From Rhodobacter sp. (lineage in GTDB: Bacteria > Pseudomonadota > Alphaproteobacteria > Rhodobacterales > Rhodobacteraceae), in assembly GCA_020637595.1 (NCBI GenBank), contig JACKKE010000009.1, positions 1-64,000 of the forward strand: 64,000 nt of DNA, written 5' to 3'. Below are positions 1-6,701 of the stretch, in pieces. Made by a program: the position numbers and the translations under genes. Within the stretch, counting starts at the first letter, position 1, and each line of letters opens with the position of its first letter. Below the pieces are notes generated by a model, which worked only from the letters and a program-made list of their open reading frames with translations, did not search any database and was not told the origin of the DNA.

Positions 1-113
1 CCATGTTCGGAAGGCTCAAGGACTGGCGGCGCCTGGCAACCCGATACGACCGATGCCCGAAGATCTTCCTGTCAGCCATAGCCCTCGCTGCTGTCGTCTT
101 GTTTTGGCTATGA
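1..113 (+). mobile_element. 3' end of IS5/IS427-type transposase (partial)
   Basis: An open frame runs in from the left edge and stops at TGA 111-113. Its last 36 residues begin MFGRLKDWRR and end LAAVVLFWL, which is the typical C-terminus of IS5-family (IS427 group) DDE transposases of alphaproteobacteria. The catalytic domain lies outside the window, so I cannot tell whether the element is intact. The sequence after the stop (121-134, ending GAGTCCTGACCC) looks like the right terminal inverted repeat, followed by TAG as a possible target duplication. Recognition is from remembered family sequence. Confidence 0.7.
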
Positions 114-120
114 AACAAGA

Positions 121-137
121 ACGAGTCCTGACCCTAG
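121..137. repeat. Probable right terminal end of the IS element
   Basis: The stretch ending GAGTCCTGACCC, ten bases after the transposase stop, matches the terminal-repeat style of IS427-group elements, which usually abut a short T-N-A target. Here TAG follows. The partner end is outside the window, so the repeat cannot be confirmed. Confidence 0.4.
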
Positions 138-151
138 GACGGCATGTGGGT

Positions 152-187
152 GGGAAAGGTTGGACCGCAGGTCCATCCCCTTCGCCA
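152..187. repeat. 36-bp tRNA-Ser-3'-end-like repeat, copy A
   Basis: This 36-mer matches 2114-2149 at 28 of 36 positions in the same orientation and ends in the same CGCCA. It can fold as GGTTGGACC / GGTCCATCC with one mismatch. It lies about 100 bases beyond the last gene of the leftward transcription unit. A 13-base piece identical to copy B recurs inverted at 205-217. It could be a terminator hairpin, a degenerate tRNA-Ser end left by integration, or a small dispersed repeat. The 188-286 gap holds nothing else I can name. Confidence 0.45.
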
Positions 188-286
188 TTTAAACGCTCCT
201 GAAATCCAACCTTCTCCGCCTTATAAAAGAGGCCGGCAAGGTCCGCTCGCCGCCTGGCACCTGCGTTCGCTCCGATCCGGCGCGTT

Positions 287-592
287 TCAGGCGGCATGCT
301 CGAAAGCGATCTTGAGGAGGTATTCGATGTCTCCAAGCTCCACCGCCTTCAAGTTGACGGATGTCCAGCCGCGGCTGCCCCACTTGTTTGCAACGCGTTG
401 AAGGGCTTGGGGGAAGCGGGCGATCAGCTCCAACTGGCGCTGCGCAGGTAAAAGCAGGTTTGCCGAGGCCCCGTCGGCCGCGAGAGAGGCGAAGATGATG
501 CGTCGGCGATACGCCAGACGGTCGAAGTGCGGTGCCTCCGTGACATGAGGCAGGGACAGGACGGCTGTTCGAAACGCGCCCTCAGTTACCAT
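287..592 (-). CDS. MmcQ/YjbR-family protein
   Basis: A 101-residue protein of the MmcQ/YjbR family, which has a small double-wing fold and is often called DNA-binding-like; its cellular role is not settled. The order of segments fits: an N-terminal FRTAVLSLPHVTEAPHF block, a central strand region (RRIIFASLA) and a C-terminal WTSVNLKAVELGDIEYLLKIAFEHA helix. It is the last gene of a three-gene leftward unit and overlaps the upstream SnoaL-like gene by 11 bases, so translation is probably coupled. It is likely controlled by the TetR protein through the divergent promoter near 1460. Confidence 0.7.
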   Translation of the reverse strand: MVTEGAFRTAVLSLPHVTEAPHFDRLAYRRRIIFASLAADGASANLLLPAQRQLELIARFPQALQRVANKWGSRGWTSVNLKAVELGDIEYLLKIAFEHAA

Positions 593-998
593 CGGCCGAC
601 GGCTGCTTGGCCATGATCACCGGCGTCAGTTGCGTAAGCTCGCATTTCCAGTCGCCCCCGACCCGGCGATAGATGTCGCAGACCCATTCATCGGCACTGA
701 TCGGCGCGCCGCGAAACCAGCCGGTGTTCTGTCCCCGGCCGACAACGACCGCGACATCTCCCCAGGCCCGCATCAGGTGGGTCCGCTTCGTCATCGTATC
801 GTGGCCCAAGATGCCGCTCGCGATGGCGGCCAACACGTCGGCGCCGCTGACCGGACCGCGTTCGGGCGTGACAAGACACCAGTCTTCGGTGATGCAGCCG
901 CGAATCCGGTCTGCGTCATTGCTGACCATCGCCTGATTGAACGCTGTCTCGGCGGCTTCAAGCTCTCGTTCGGTATCGGTCATGCCCCGTTTCCTCAT
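582..998 (-). CDS. SnoaL-like / NTF2-fold protein (DUF4440 type)
   Basis: A 138-residue protein. The opening helix TERELEAAETAFNQAMVSND, then ITEDWCLVTPERGPVSG and the late WFRGAPISADEWVCDIYRRVGGDWKC, give the usual layout of a cone-shaped NTF2-like fold (DUF4440/SnoaL-like). Such proteins are small ligand-binding or isomerase-like domains, and no substrate can be read here. The start at 998 forms an ATGA overlap with the stop of the upstream VOC gene; an in-frame ATG at 983 is the alternative. It overlaps the YjbR gene downstream and so sits in the middle of the TetR-divergent cassette. Confidence 0.65.
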   Translation of the reverse strand: MRKRGMTDTERELEAAETAFNQAMVSNDADRIRGCITEDWCLVTPERGPVSGADVLAAIASGILGHDTMTKRTHLMRAWGDVAVVVGRGQNTGWFRGAPISADEWVCDIYRRVGGDWKCELTQLTPVIMAKQPSADGN

Positions 999-1429
999 GC
1001 CCCCGTCTCTTCATTCCAGCGCCTTTGCATCTCGGCGGGTGAGACATCCTCGATCGTCTGAGACAACATCCATCGGTGCCCGAACGGATCGAGCAGCAGT
1101 GCCGTGCGTTCGCCGAAGCTCTGATTCGTCGGAGCCCGCAGGGTCGTTGCGCCGGCCTGCGCGGCCCGGGCTGTATCGTCGTCCACGTTTTCTGTCGCCA
1201 GATGAAGCGTCACCGGACTGCCACCGAGCGTGTCCGGCCCGATGGCCCCGAAGTCGGGATACTCATCGGACAGCATGATCATTGCGTCGCCAATCCTCAG
1301 CTCGGCATGGCCGATCCGCCCGTCCGAAGGGTCGGTCATTCGGAATTGCTCATCGGCCGCGAACGCAGCCTTGTAGAATTCGATGGCCTCGGCTGCGTCG
1401 CCGACAACCAGATACGGGATCAGGGGCAT
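995..1429 (-). CDS. VOC-superfamily (PhnB/glyoxalase-like) protein
   Basis: A 144-residue protein of the vicinal-oxygen-chelate superfamily, PhnB-like branch. It opens MPLIPYLVVGDAAEAIEFYKAAF, the first beta-alpha-beta module, and continues with HAELRIGDAMIMLSDE, LHLATENVDD and a C-terminal LLDPFGHRWMLSQ, the classic end of the second module. Members act as glyoxalases, dioxygenases or antibiotic-binding proteins; none can be assigned here. I chose ATG 1429 because an AAGG lies at good spacing and would be inside the gene if the in-frame GTG at 1438 were used. It is the first gene of the leftward cassette, divergent from tetR by 49 bases. Confidence 0.75.
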   Translation of the reverse strand: MPLIPYLVVGDAAEAIEFYKAAFAADEQFRMTDPSDGRIGHAELRIGDAMIMLSDEYPDFGAIGPDTLGGSPVTLHLATENVDDDTARAAQAGATTLRAPTNQSFGERTALLLDPFGHRWMLSQTIEDVSPAEMQRRWNEETGA

Positions 1430-1461
1430 GGATAACACCTTGATTGATTCTCATAATTACG

Positions 1462-1474
1462 TTACGTTTCGTAA
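1462..1474. promoter_or_regulatory. Likely TetR operator
   Basis: TTACG-TTT-CGTAA is a perfect inverted repeat with 5-base arms. It lies in the 49-base gap between the divergent VOC and tetR starts and is 4 bases from the tetR ATG. Position and symmetry are typical of autoregulated TetR-family genes, so one site could shut both directions. Confidence 0.6.
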
Positions 1475-1478
1475 AATA

Positions 1479-2087
1479 ATGAGTCAAGATACAGCTTCTC
1501 CGAAACGGCGCGGCCGCCCGCCCAGCAAGGCGGCGCGGTCCGAGGCGCTCGCCGCCGCCCGAGAAATCCTCGCGACCCAGGGTTTTGGCCGTGTCACGAT
1601 CGAAGCCGTTGCCTCCCGCTCCGGCGTCGGCAAGCCGACGATCTATCGTCATTGGGCGAACGCAGGCGAACTGACGATGGAGGCGCTGATGAGCGACTTG
1701 CCGGCCAGTTCCCCGGCCTCTGCTGGCAGCCTCGTCGAGCGCCTGCGGGCACAACTTTGTCGGCTTGTCGAAGCCTTTGCCACCACACGCGGACGGCAAG
1801 TCGCGATGGTGCTGGCCGCCTCCGATCCGGAAAGCGAGATGACGAAGGCCTTTCGCCACCGGGTGATCCTGTCAAGCCGCGAGCATGGTCGCGCGTTAAT
1901 CCTGGATGCCGTGCAGGCTGGCGAAATCAACCGGCCTGAAGACATCGACGTCGTCCTCGACATGATCTACGCGCCGCTGTTCTACCGGTTGCTCTTGGGG
2001 CACCTGCCGCTCGATCCGGAATTTGCAGACAGGCTCGCCGCGCGAGCAGGGCAGTTGATGGATTGCGACGCAAAGAAGCGTCTCTAG
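1479..2087 (+). CDS. TetR/AcrR-family transcriptional regulator
   Basis: A 202-residue repressor. After a basic tail (KRRGRPPSKAA) it has the TetR helix-turn-helix: AAREILATQGFGRVTIEAVASRSGVGKPTIYRHW at about residues 25-58. The ligand domain follows, with LAAS near the middle and a C-terminal LFYRLLLGHLPLD-type helix. A longer frame upstream is open, but ATG 1479 is preferred because the operator palindrome lies directly before it and a start further back would cover it. It most likely represses itself and the divergent VOC-SnoaL-YjbR unit; the inducer is unknown. Confidence 0.8.
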   Translation: MSQDTASPKRRGRPPSKAARSEALAAAREILATQGFGRVTIEAVASRSGVGKPTIYRHWANAGELTMEALMSDLPASSPASAGSLVERLRAQLCRLVEAFATTRGRQVAMVLAASDPESEMTKAFRHRVILSSREHGRALILDAVQAGEINRPEDIDVVLDMIYAPLFYRLLLGHLPLDPEFADRLAARAGQLMDCDAKKRL

Positions 2088-2113
2088 ACCAGCACCAACT
2101 GACCGGAAAGACT

Positions 2114-2149
2114 GGAGAAGGTTGGACGCCAGAGCCATCCTCTCCGCCA
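2114..2149. repeat. 36-bp tRNA-Ser-3'-end-like repeat, copy B
   Basis: Lies 26 bases after the tetR stop. It folds as GGAGA-AGGTTGG / CCATCC-TCTCC around an ACGCCAGAG loop and ends TCTCCGCCA, the usual 3' end of a tRNA-Ser. The rest of a tRNA and a normal T-loop are missing. It is a direct repeat of 152-187. The next 245 bases (2150-2396) contain no gene I can support. Confidence 0.45.
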
Positions 2150-2396
2150 CAAATCATATATCATATTGATTTGTCGAAATAATATAACCTCACCTCAGAC
2201 CGGGGTGCAAGCTATAGGCCATACCGAAATGTTGGCCCATGTTGCTTCAAGAGGCTCATTTCAACACGATTGGCACGGTCATGGCGTGCCAATCGCTTCC
2301 GAGTGCCGTCTTGTTTCCACGCTCATTCTGTTCTGTGGCGATTTGGCGCAAAGATGCGAGCGCGCATCCCGGTTTCGTCGTCGGCTGCGGCCTACA

Positions 2397-2573
2397 TCAC
2401 GCCAGGGCCTCTGCGAACCGGCCGACATAGATGTTGCGTATGTGGCTCGGCGGGGTGTCGAGCGTGATCGTCAGGTTTGGGACCGGCCAGGGCCGGCAGC
2501 GTGGTCATTGTGGTTGTGAGCGCGGTAGCGGCCGCGAGGATGCTCACGCGGTGCAGGGACGTGGTGTGATCAT
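2397..2573 (-). pseudogene. Remnant of a TRAP dctP-type solute-binding protein gene
   Basis: A good ribosome site (GGAGGAGA) precedes ATG 2573, but the frame stops after nine codons. A signal-peptide-like stretch (SILAAATALTTTMTTLPALAG) continues in a second frame. The first frame then resumes with LTITLDTPPSHIRNIYVGRF and EALA before another stop. Read across both shifts, this is the start of a DctP-family periplasmic binding protein with everything after about residue 55 lost. At least two frameshifts plus truncation mark it as dead. It follows the CoA-transferase gene on the same strand and may once have served it. The 2574-3027 gap shows no gene. Confidence 0.6.
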
Positions 2574-3027
2574 GGGGGTCTCCTCCGATGGCGGAGCCTC
2601 GACTCCACGGAGTTCACGGCAGTCGAGTGAGGAATTATGAGGAAATAACGTTGTGGGGGAATGTAAAGCCAACGTGAATATCTGCAGGTGGAGCGGCGGC
2701 GGTGAAGCCGTCCTCTGGGCGAGAATGTGGTGGCCAGGGGCGGTCGCGCCTGTGATTGCGCTTTTCAGGCGTGGGCGAACTCACCCCGCCGCGAAGCAAC
2801 ATCGCCTTGGCGTTGCCGGCCGCAGAGCACTCCAACGATCGTGCCGGCGTTCCGGGCCGCGGCGTTCGCAAAGGATTTCTGGCTCCGCGATCCAGGCCTG
2901 GCTGACAGCCGTCGCCGGCGCAACGCGCTCGTCGAGGGGTGATGACCACGCGGCAGATGGTGACCTGGCGGGTTGGCGTGGCTCTTCCCGGGGCCAGAAC
3001 CGGGGCCATAGCGGGTATGGACGGGTT

Positions 3028-4233
3028 TCAGGTTCGCTGGCGCTGAGTGCCGTTCTGCACCCAGGTGTCAAACGTCGCGTCCGGGTGCTCGCCCAGATTG
3101 GGCGCCAGACGACGGATCGAGGCCGGGGTTCGGCTGAACTTCAGCGGCGGACGGGTTGTTTTGATGCGCCCCTCCGTCGGATGCTCGAACTCGGCGAACA
3201 GACCGACCTGCTGCAGATGGGGATCGTTGAACAGGTCGTCCAGTTCGTTCACCGGGGCGCAGGGGATGTCGATCTCGCGCAGCAGGGTGATCCATTCGGC
3301 GGTGGGTCGGCCGGTCAAGACCTCGCCCAGGAAGCGGCCGCAGGCCTCGGCATTCTCGGTGCGCGTCGACTGGGAGGCGAAGGTCGGATCCTCGAGGATC
3401 TCGGGGCGGCCGACCAGCGCCGAGAAGCGTTGCCAGTCGCGGTCGGTATAGACGACCAGCGCGAGGTGGCCGTCGGCGGTGGGGTAGGGCCCGCGAAACC
3501 GGGACAGAAGCCGCTTATACCCCACATCGCCGATCGGCGGCACAAAGGACGCCCCACCCATGTTGTCGGCCAGGACGAAGCTGGCCATCGTCTCGAACAT
3601 CGGCACCTCGATCTCCTGCCCCTCGCCGGTGGCCGCGCGGTGGAGGAGCGCGGACAGCGTGGCGATCGCGGCATAGAGGCCGGTGACCCGGTCGCAGATA
3701 TTGAGAGGCGCATAGCGCACGCTGCCGTCCACGGCCTTGAACAGTCCCGAGACCCCCGCTGCCGCCTGGATCAGGTCGTCATAGACCGCCTGACCCGAAT
3801 AGGGACCGTCCGAGCCATACCCCACCATTTGGCAATAAACGATCTGCGGATTAGCCTCGCGGACGCCGGCATAGTCGAGGCCCAGCCGCTTCAGCGGGCC
3901 GGGACGAATATTGGTCAGCAGAGCATCGGCATCGGTGGCGAGATCCAGAAGATGCGCGCGGTCGTCGGGGTTCTTGAGGTCCAGAACGAGGCTTTTCTTG
4001 TTGCGATTGGACTGCAGGAACAACGTGCCCATCGAGGCATGGTGGGCCGGCCCGATCCGGCGCAGCGAATCGCCCTCCGGTGCCTCGACCTTAATCACCT
4101 CGGCCCCCAGATCCCCCAGCAGTTGGGTCGCCGCCGGACCCATCACCACTGTTGTCAGGTCGAGCACCCGGTAGCCGGCCAGCGGTCCCGGGCGCAGCTG
4201 CGCGGCGGTTTGACCCTCGGTTTGCGACGACAT
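3028..4233 (-). CDS. CaiB/BaiF-family (type III) CoA-transferase
   Basis: A 401-residue type III CoA-transferase that moves CoA between carboxylic acids. It opens PLAGYRVLDLTTVVMGP and LGDLGAEVIKVEAPEGD, the family N-terminus. The catalytic aspartate is expected in YDDLIQAAAG (about residue 173). RNKKSLVLDLK and GPYPTADGHLALV are further family blocks. Length is normal. It is divergent from the KPR/PanE-PrpD pair with a 16-bp palindrome between them, which suggests shared control. Substrate cannot be read; neighbours suggest a branched or dicarboxylic acid. Confidence 0.85.
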   Translation of the reverse strand: MSSQTEGQTAAQLRPGPLAGYRVLDLTTVVMGPAATQLLGDLGAEVIKVEAPEGDSLRRIGPAHHASMGTLFLQSNRNKKSLVLDLKNPDDRAHLLDLATDADALLTNIRPGPLKRLGLDYAGVREANPQIVYCQMVGYGSDGPYSGQAVYDDLIQAAAGVSGLFKAVDGSVRYAPLNICDRVTGLYAAIATLSALLHRAATGEGQEIEVPMFETMASFVLADNMGGASFVPPIGDVGYKRLLSRFRGPYPTADGHLALVVYTDRDWQRFSALVGRPEILEDPTFASQSTRTENAEACGRFLGEVLTGRPTAEWITLLREIDIPCAPVNELDDLFNDPHLQQVGLFAEFEHPTEGRIKTTRPPLKFSRTPASIRRLAPNLGEHPDATFDTWVQNGTQRQRT

Positions 4234-4250
4234 ATCGGCCTCTCCCTAAA

Positions 4251-4266
4251 ATTCGGAACAGCGAAT
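4251..4266. promoter_or_regulatory. Candidate IclR-type operator, site 1
   Basis: ATTCG-GAACAG-CGAAT lies in the 135-base divergent gap before the CoA-transferase and the panE-like gene. The same 16-base layout (ATTC-N8-GAAT/A) recurs at 9715, 15563 and 17668. A nested second inverted repeat, AACAGCG / CGCTGTT, spans 4257-4280. Confidence 0.5.
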
Positions 4267-4368
4267 AAATCTCCGCTGTTGTGAATTCTTGTCGCAGCGG
4301 GCAAGGTAAGTCAAGCGGAGGCCTGGCGGGTGAGCCGCGTTGGATCGTCGTGCAGGAACGGGAGAGCC

Positions 4369-5361
4369 ATGAAGATCACCATCCTTGGAGCAGGCGCAAC
4401 CGGCGGTCATTTCGCCCTGCGCCTGGCACAGGCCGGCCACGAGGTCTCGGTCATTGCACGCGGGGCGACCCTCGAGGCGATCCGCGCCCGGGGATTGCAG
4501 ATGCGGGTGGGCGATAGCCTGCACACGGTTCCGGTGCGCGCCGAGGCTGATGCCGGGGTGCTGGGGGCTCAGGATCTCGTGCTCGTCGGGGTGAAGGCGA
4601 CACAGCTTGGCGGTGTGGTCGATTCGCTGGCGCCGCTTTGCGGACCGGACACGCAGGTCATCTTTCCACAGAACGGCTTGCCCTGGTGGTATGGCGTGGG
4701 AATCGATGGTGACCGCCTGCCCGCAACCTGGCCCGGCCGCGCCCTGGCCCCACGATTTCTCAGGGTGCTGGCGCCCGAACAGCTGATCGGTGGCAGCATC
4801 TATTCCGCCAACCAGCTCGATGCGCCGGGGCTGATCCGGAACTCCTCGCCCGAGTTGAACCGGCTGGATCTGGGATCCGTGGTTCCCGGTGGCGGGGACC
4901 GCGTCGCACCGATCCGCTCGGTGTTCGCGGCGGCCGGGATCGAGGCGCCGGAGGTGGCGGATATCCGCGCGGTGATCTGGCGCAAGCTCTTTGCCAATAT
5001 GTGCGGCTCGTTGGTGGCGCTGATCACCGGCAGCCCCTCGTCCGTCAATCGGCGGGATCCGATGCTGGCCGCGCTCTATCATCGCTCGGTGGGCGAGGCG
5101 CTGCGCATTGCCGCGGCCCACGGTTATGACCTGCACGCGAGCACCGATCCCGTGGCGATGCTGGCGCGGATCCCTGAACATAAGCCGTCGATCCTGCAGG
5201 ATTACGAGGCCGGGCGCCCGATGGAGATCGGGCAGATCGCCTTGGCCCCGCTGGCTTTTGCGCAGGTCGCCGGGGTGGATGTGCCGATCCTGTCGACGAT
5301 CTGCGCACTGGCGACCCGGCTTGCCGAGGATCGCGGGCTTTATGTGCCCGAGGAGGGGTGA
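4369..5361 (+). CDS. 2-dehydropantoate 2-reductase-like (KPR/PanE family)
   Basis: A 330-residue NAD(P)-dependent reductase of the ketopantoate-reductase family, which reduces a 2-oxo acid to the 2-hydroxy acid. The Rossmann motif GAGATGG lies at residues 7-13. VGVKATQL carries the lysine expected in the active site (about 81), and the C-terminal domain has the typical RKLFANMCGSLVALITG helix. ATG 4369 has a GGGAGAG ribosome site; a start further upstream would have none. The stop abuts the PrpD start. Placed among CoA-acid genes, it is more likely a catabolic 2-oxoacid reductase than a pantothenate enzyme. Confidence 0.75.
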   Translation: MKITILGAGATGGHFALRLAQAGHEVSVIARGATLEAIRARGLQMRVGDSLHTVPVRAEADAGVLGAQDLVLVGVKATQLGGVVDSLAPLCGPDTQVIFPQNGLPWWYGVGIDGDRLPATWPGRALAPRFLRVLAPEQLIGGSIYSANQLDAPGLIRNSSPELNRLDLGSVVPGGGDRVAPIRSVFAAAGIEAPEVADIRAVIWRKLFANMCGSLVALITGSPSSVNRRDPMLAALYHRSVGEALRIAAAHGYDLHASTDPVAMLARIPEHKPSILQDYEAGRPMEIGQIALAPLAFAQVAGVDVPILSTICALATRLAEDRGLYVPEEG

Positions 5362-6696
5362 ATGACCGAACCGACGCTTGTCGAGACCTTGGGGCGTTTC
5401 GTGGCCGCGACGCCGTCCGAGGCGATTCCCGATGGCACCCGCGCGCGGGCTGTGGTGAGCCTGTTACACAATCTTGTCGTCGCGCGGGCGGGGCGGGGGC
5501 GCTATCCGGCTGCTGAGCTGGTGGCCCGGCGGTTCCATGCGCAGCCCGCGATTGCCACCCTTCTTGCCTGCGGCAGCAAGGTCGAACCGGCGGCGGCGGC
5601 AATGGCCAATGGCGCGTTGTTTCACGCCCGGTCGCAGGATGACACGCATCCGGGGTCGACCTCGCATCCCGGTGCGCCGGTCATGGCCGCGGCGCTGGCC
5701 GTGGCCGAGGAGACGGGCGCCAGCGGGCGCGACGTTCTTGATGCCGTGATCCTTGGTTATGAGGTGTTGGGCCGCGTGGGCAGCGATATCCACGAGGCGC
5801 TGACAGGGCGGGGGTTTCGCGCCGCCGCCGTGCTGGGCGGCTTTGGTGCGGCGGCGGCCTCGGCCCGACTGATGGGGCTGGATGCAGCGCAGACGGCCCA
5901 CGCGCTGGCCTTTGCCGCGCATGGGGCCGGGGGGCTGTCGCAGGTGTGGATCGAGGGCAGCGCCGAATACCCGATGCAGCTGGGGCAGGGGGCGCGGCAC
6001 GGGGTCGAGGCGGCGCGGCTGGCCAGCTGCGGCATGACGGCAGCGCGCGCGATACTGGAAGGCAGCCGGGGCTTTGATCTGGCCTATGCCGGAGGGGCGG
6101 CCGCGCCGCGCAGGATCCTGTCCGGGCTGGGCGTCGACTGGCAGATGGATGCGGCCACCGTGAAGCCCTTTCCTGCCTGCGCCATCCTGCAGGGGCCGCT
6201 CGAGGCGCTGCGCGACGGTTTGGCGCCGGGCGAGCGCGTGCAGCAGATCGCCCTGCACCTGCCCCCCTTCGAGGCGGCTTATCCCGGCATCGACAACCCG
6301 GGCCCGGTCTGGCCGAGTCCGGGCGCCACGAAAATGAGCGCGCAGTTCTGTCTGGGCGTGATGGCGCTGGACGGGCGGTTGCGACTGGCCGATCTGTCGC
6401 GGCTGGACGATCCGGCGATCGCTGCGATGGCCGGGCGGGTTGCGGTGCGGTCCGATCCCGCGCTGGCGGCGCGGCTGTGCCGCATCGAGGTCGCACTGGA
6501 TGGCGGCGACACGCGGGTGCTGCGCGTCGCGCGAGCGGCAGGGCAGCCCGATGTTGCCGGGATCCGGCGCTTTGCCCTGGATATGGCCGAGGACATGGCC
6601 ATGACCCCCGAGACTGTGGCGCAACTCGTCGCCGCGGTCGAGGGGCTGGATACGGCCCCCAATGTGGCGGCGTTGATGCGTGCCGCCACGGCCTGA
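5362..6696 (+). CDS. MmgE/PrpD-family protein
   Basis: A 444-residue member of the MmgE/PrpD family, whose characterised members include 2-methylcitrate dehydratase and cis-aconitate decarboxylase. Recognisable blocks are the N-terminal helical domain with ANGALFHARSQDDTHPGS (about 75-92), GYEVLGRVG, and AHALAFAAHGAGGLSQ. It begins immediately after the reductase stop, so the two are translated together from the 4.25 kb promoter. In this setting it probably dehydrates or decarboxylates a tricarboxylic or branched hydroxy acid. It converges on AtuA, 5 bases away, with no obvious terminator. Confidence 0.8.
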   Translation: MTEPTLVETLGRFVAATPSEAIPDGTRARAVVSLLHNLVVARAGRGRYPAAELVARRFHAQPAIATLLACGSKVEPAAAAMANGALFHARSQDDTHPGSTSHPGAPVMAAALAVAEETGASGRDVLDAVILGYEVLGRVGSDIHEALTGRGFRAAAVLGGFGAAAASARLMGLDAAQTAHALAFAAHGAGGLSQVWIEGSAEYPMQLGQGARHGVEAARLASCGMTAARAILEGSRGFDLAYAGGAAAPRRILSGLGVDWQMDAATVKPFPACAILQGPLEALRDGLAPGERVQQIALHLPPFEAAYPGIDNPGPVWPSPGATKMSAQFCLGVMALDGRLRLADLSRLDDPAIAAMAGRVAVRSDPALAARLCRIEVALDGGDTRVLRVARAAGQPDVAGIRRFALDMAEDMAMTPETVAQLVAAVEGLDTAPNVAALMRAATA

Positions 6697-6701
6697 CGCG
6701 G

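Noticed and set aside
2165..2396. Short leftward frame with a readable peptide (QIATEQNERGNKTALGSDWH)
   Set aside because: It reads like a piece of a real protein, but I cannot assign it to a family and it has stops on both sides; not enough to call a pseudogene.
2781..3027. Short open frames in the gap between the dctP remnant and the CoA-transferase
   Set aside because: No ribosome sites, no family likeness, arginine/proline-rich composition expected by chance.
2653..4284. A long plus-strand open frame opposite the CoA-transferase gene
   Set aside because: Antisense to a well-supported enzyme and without recognisable protein features.
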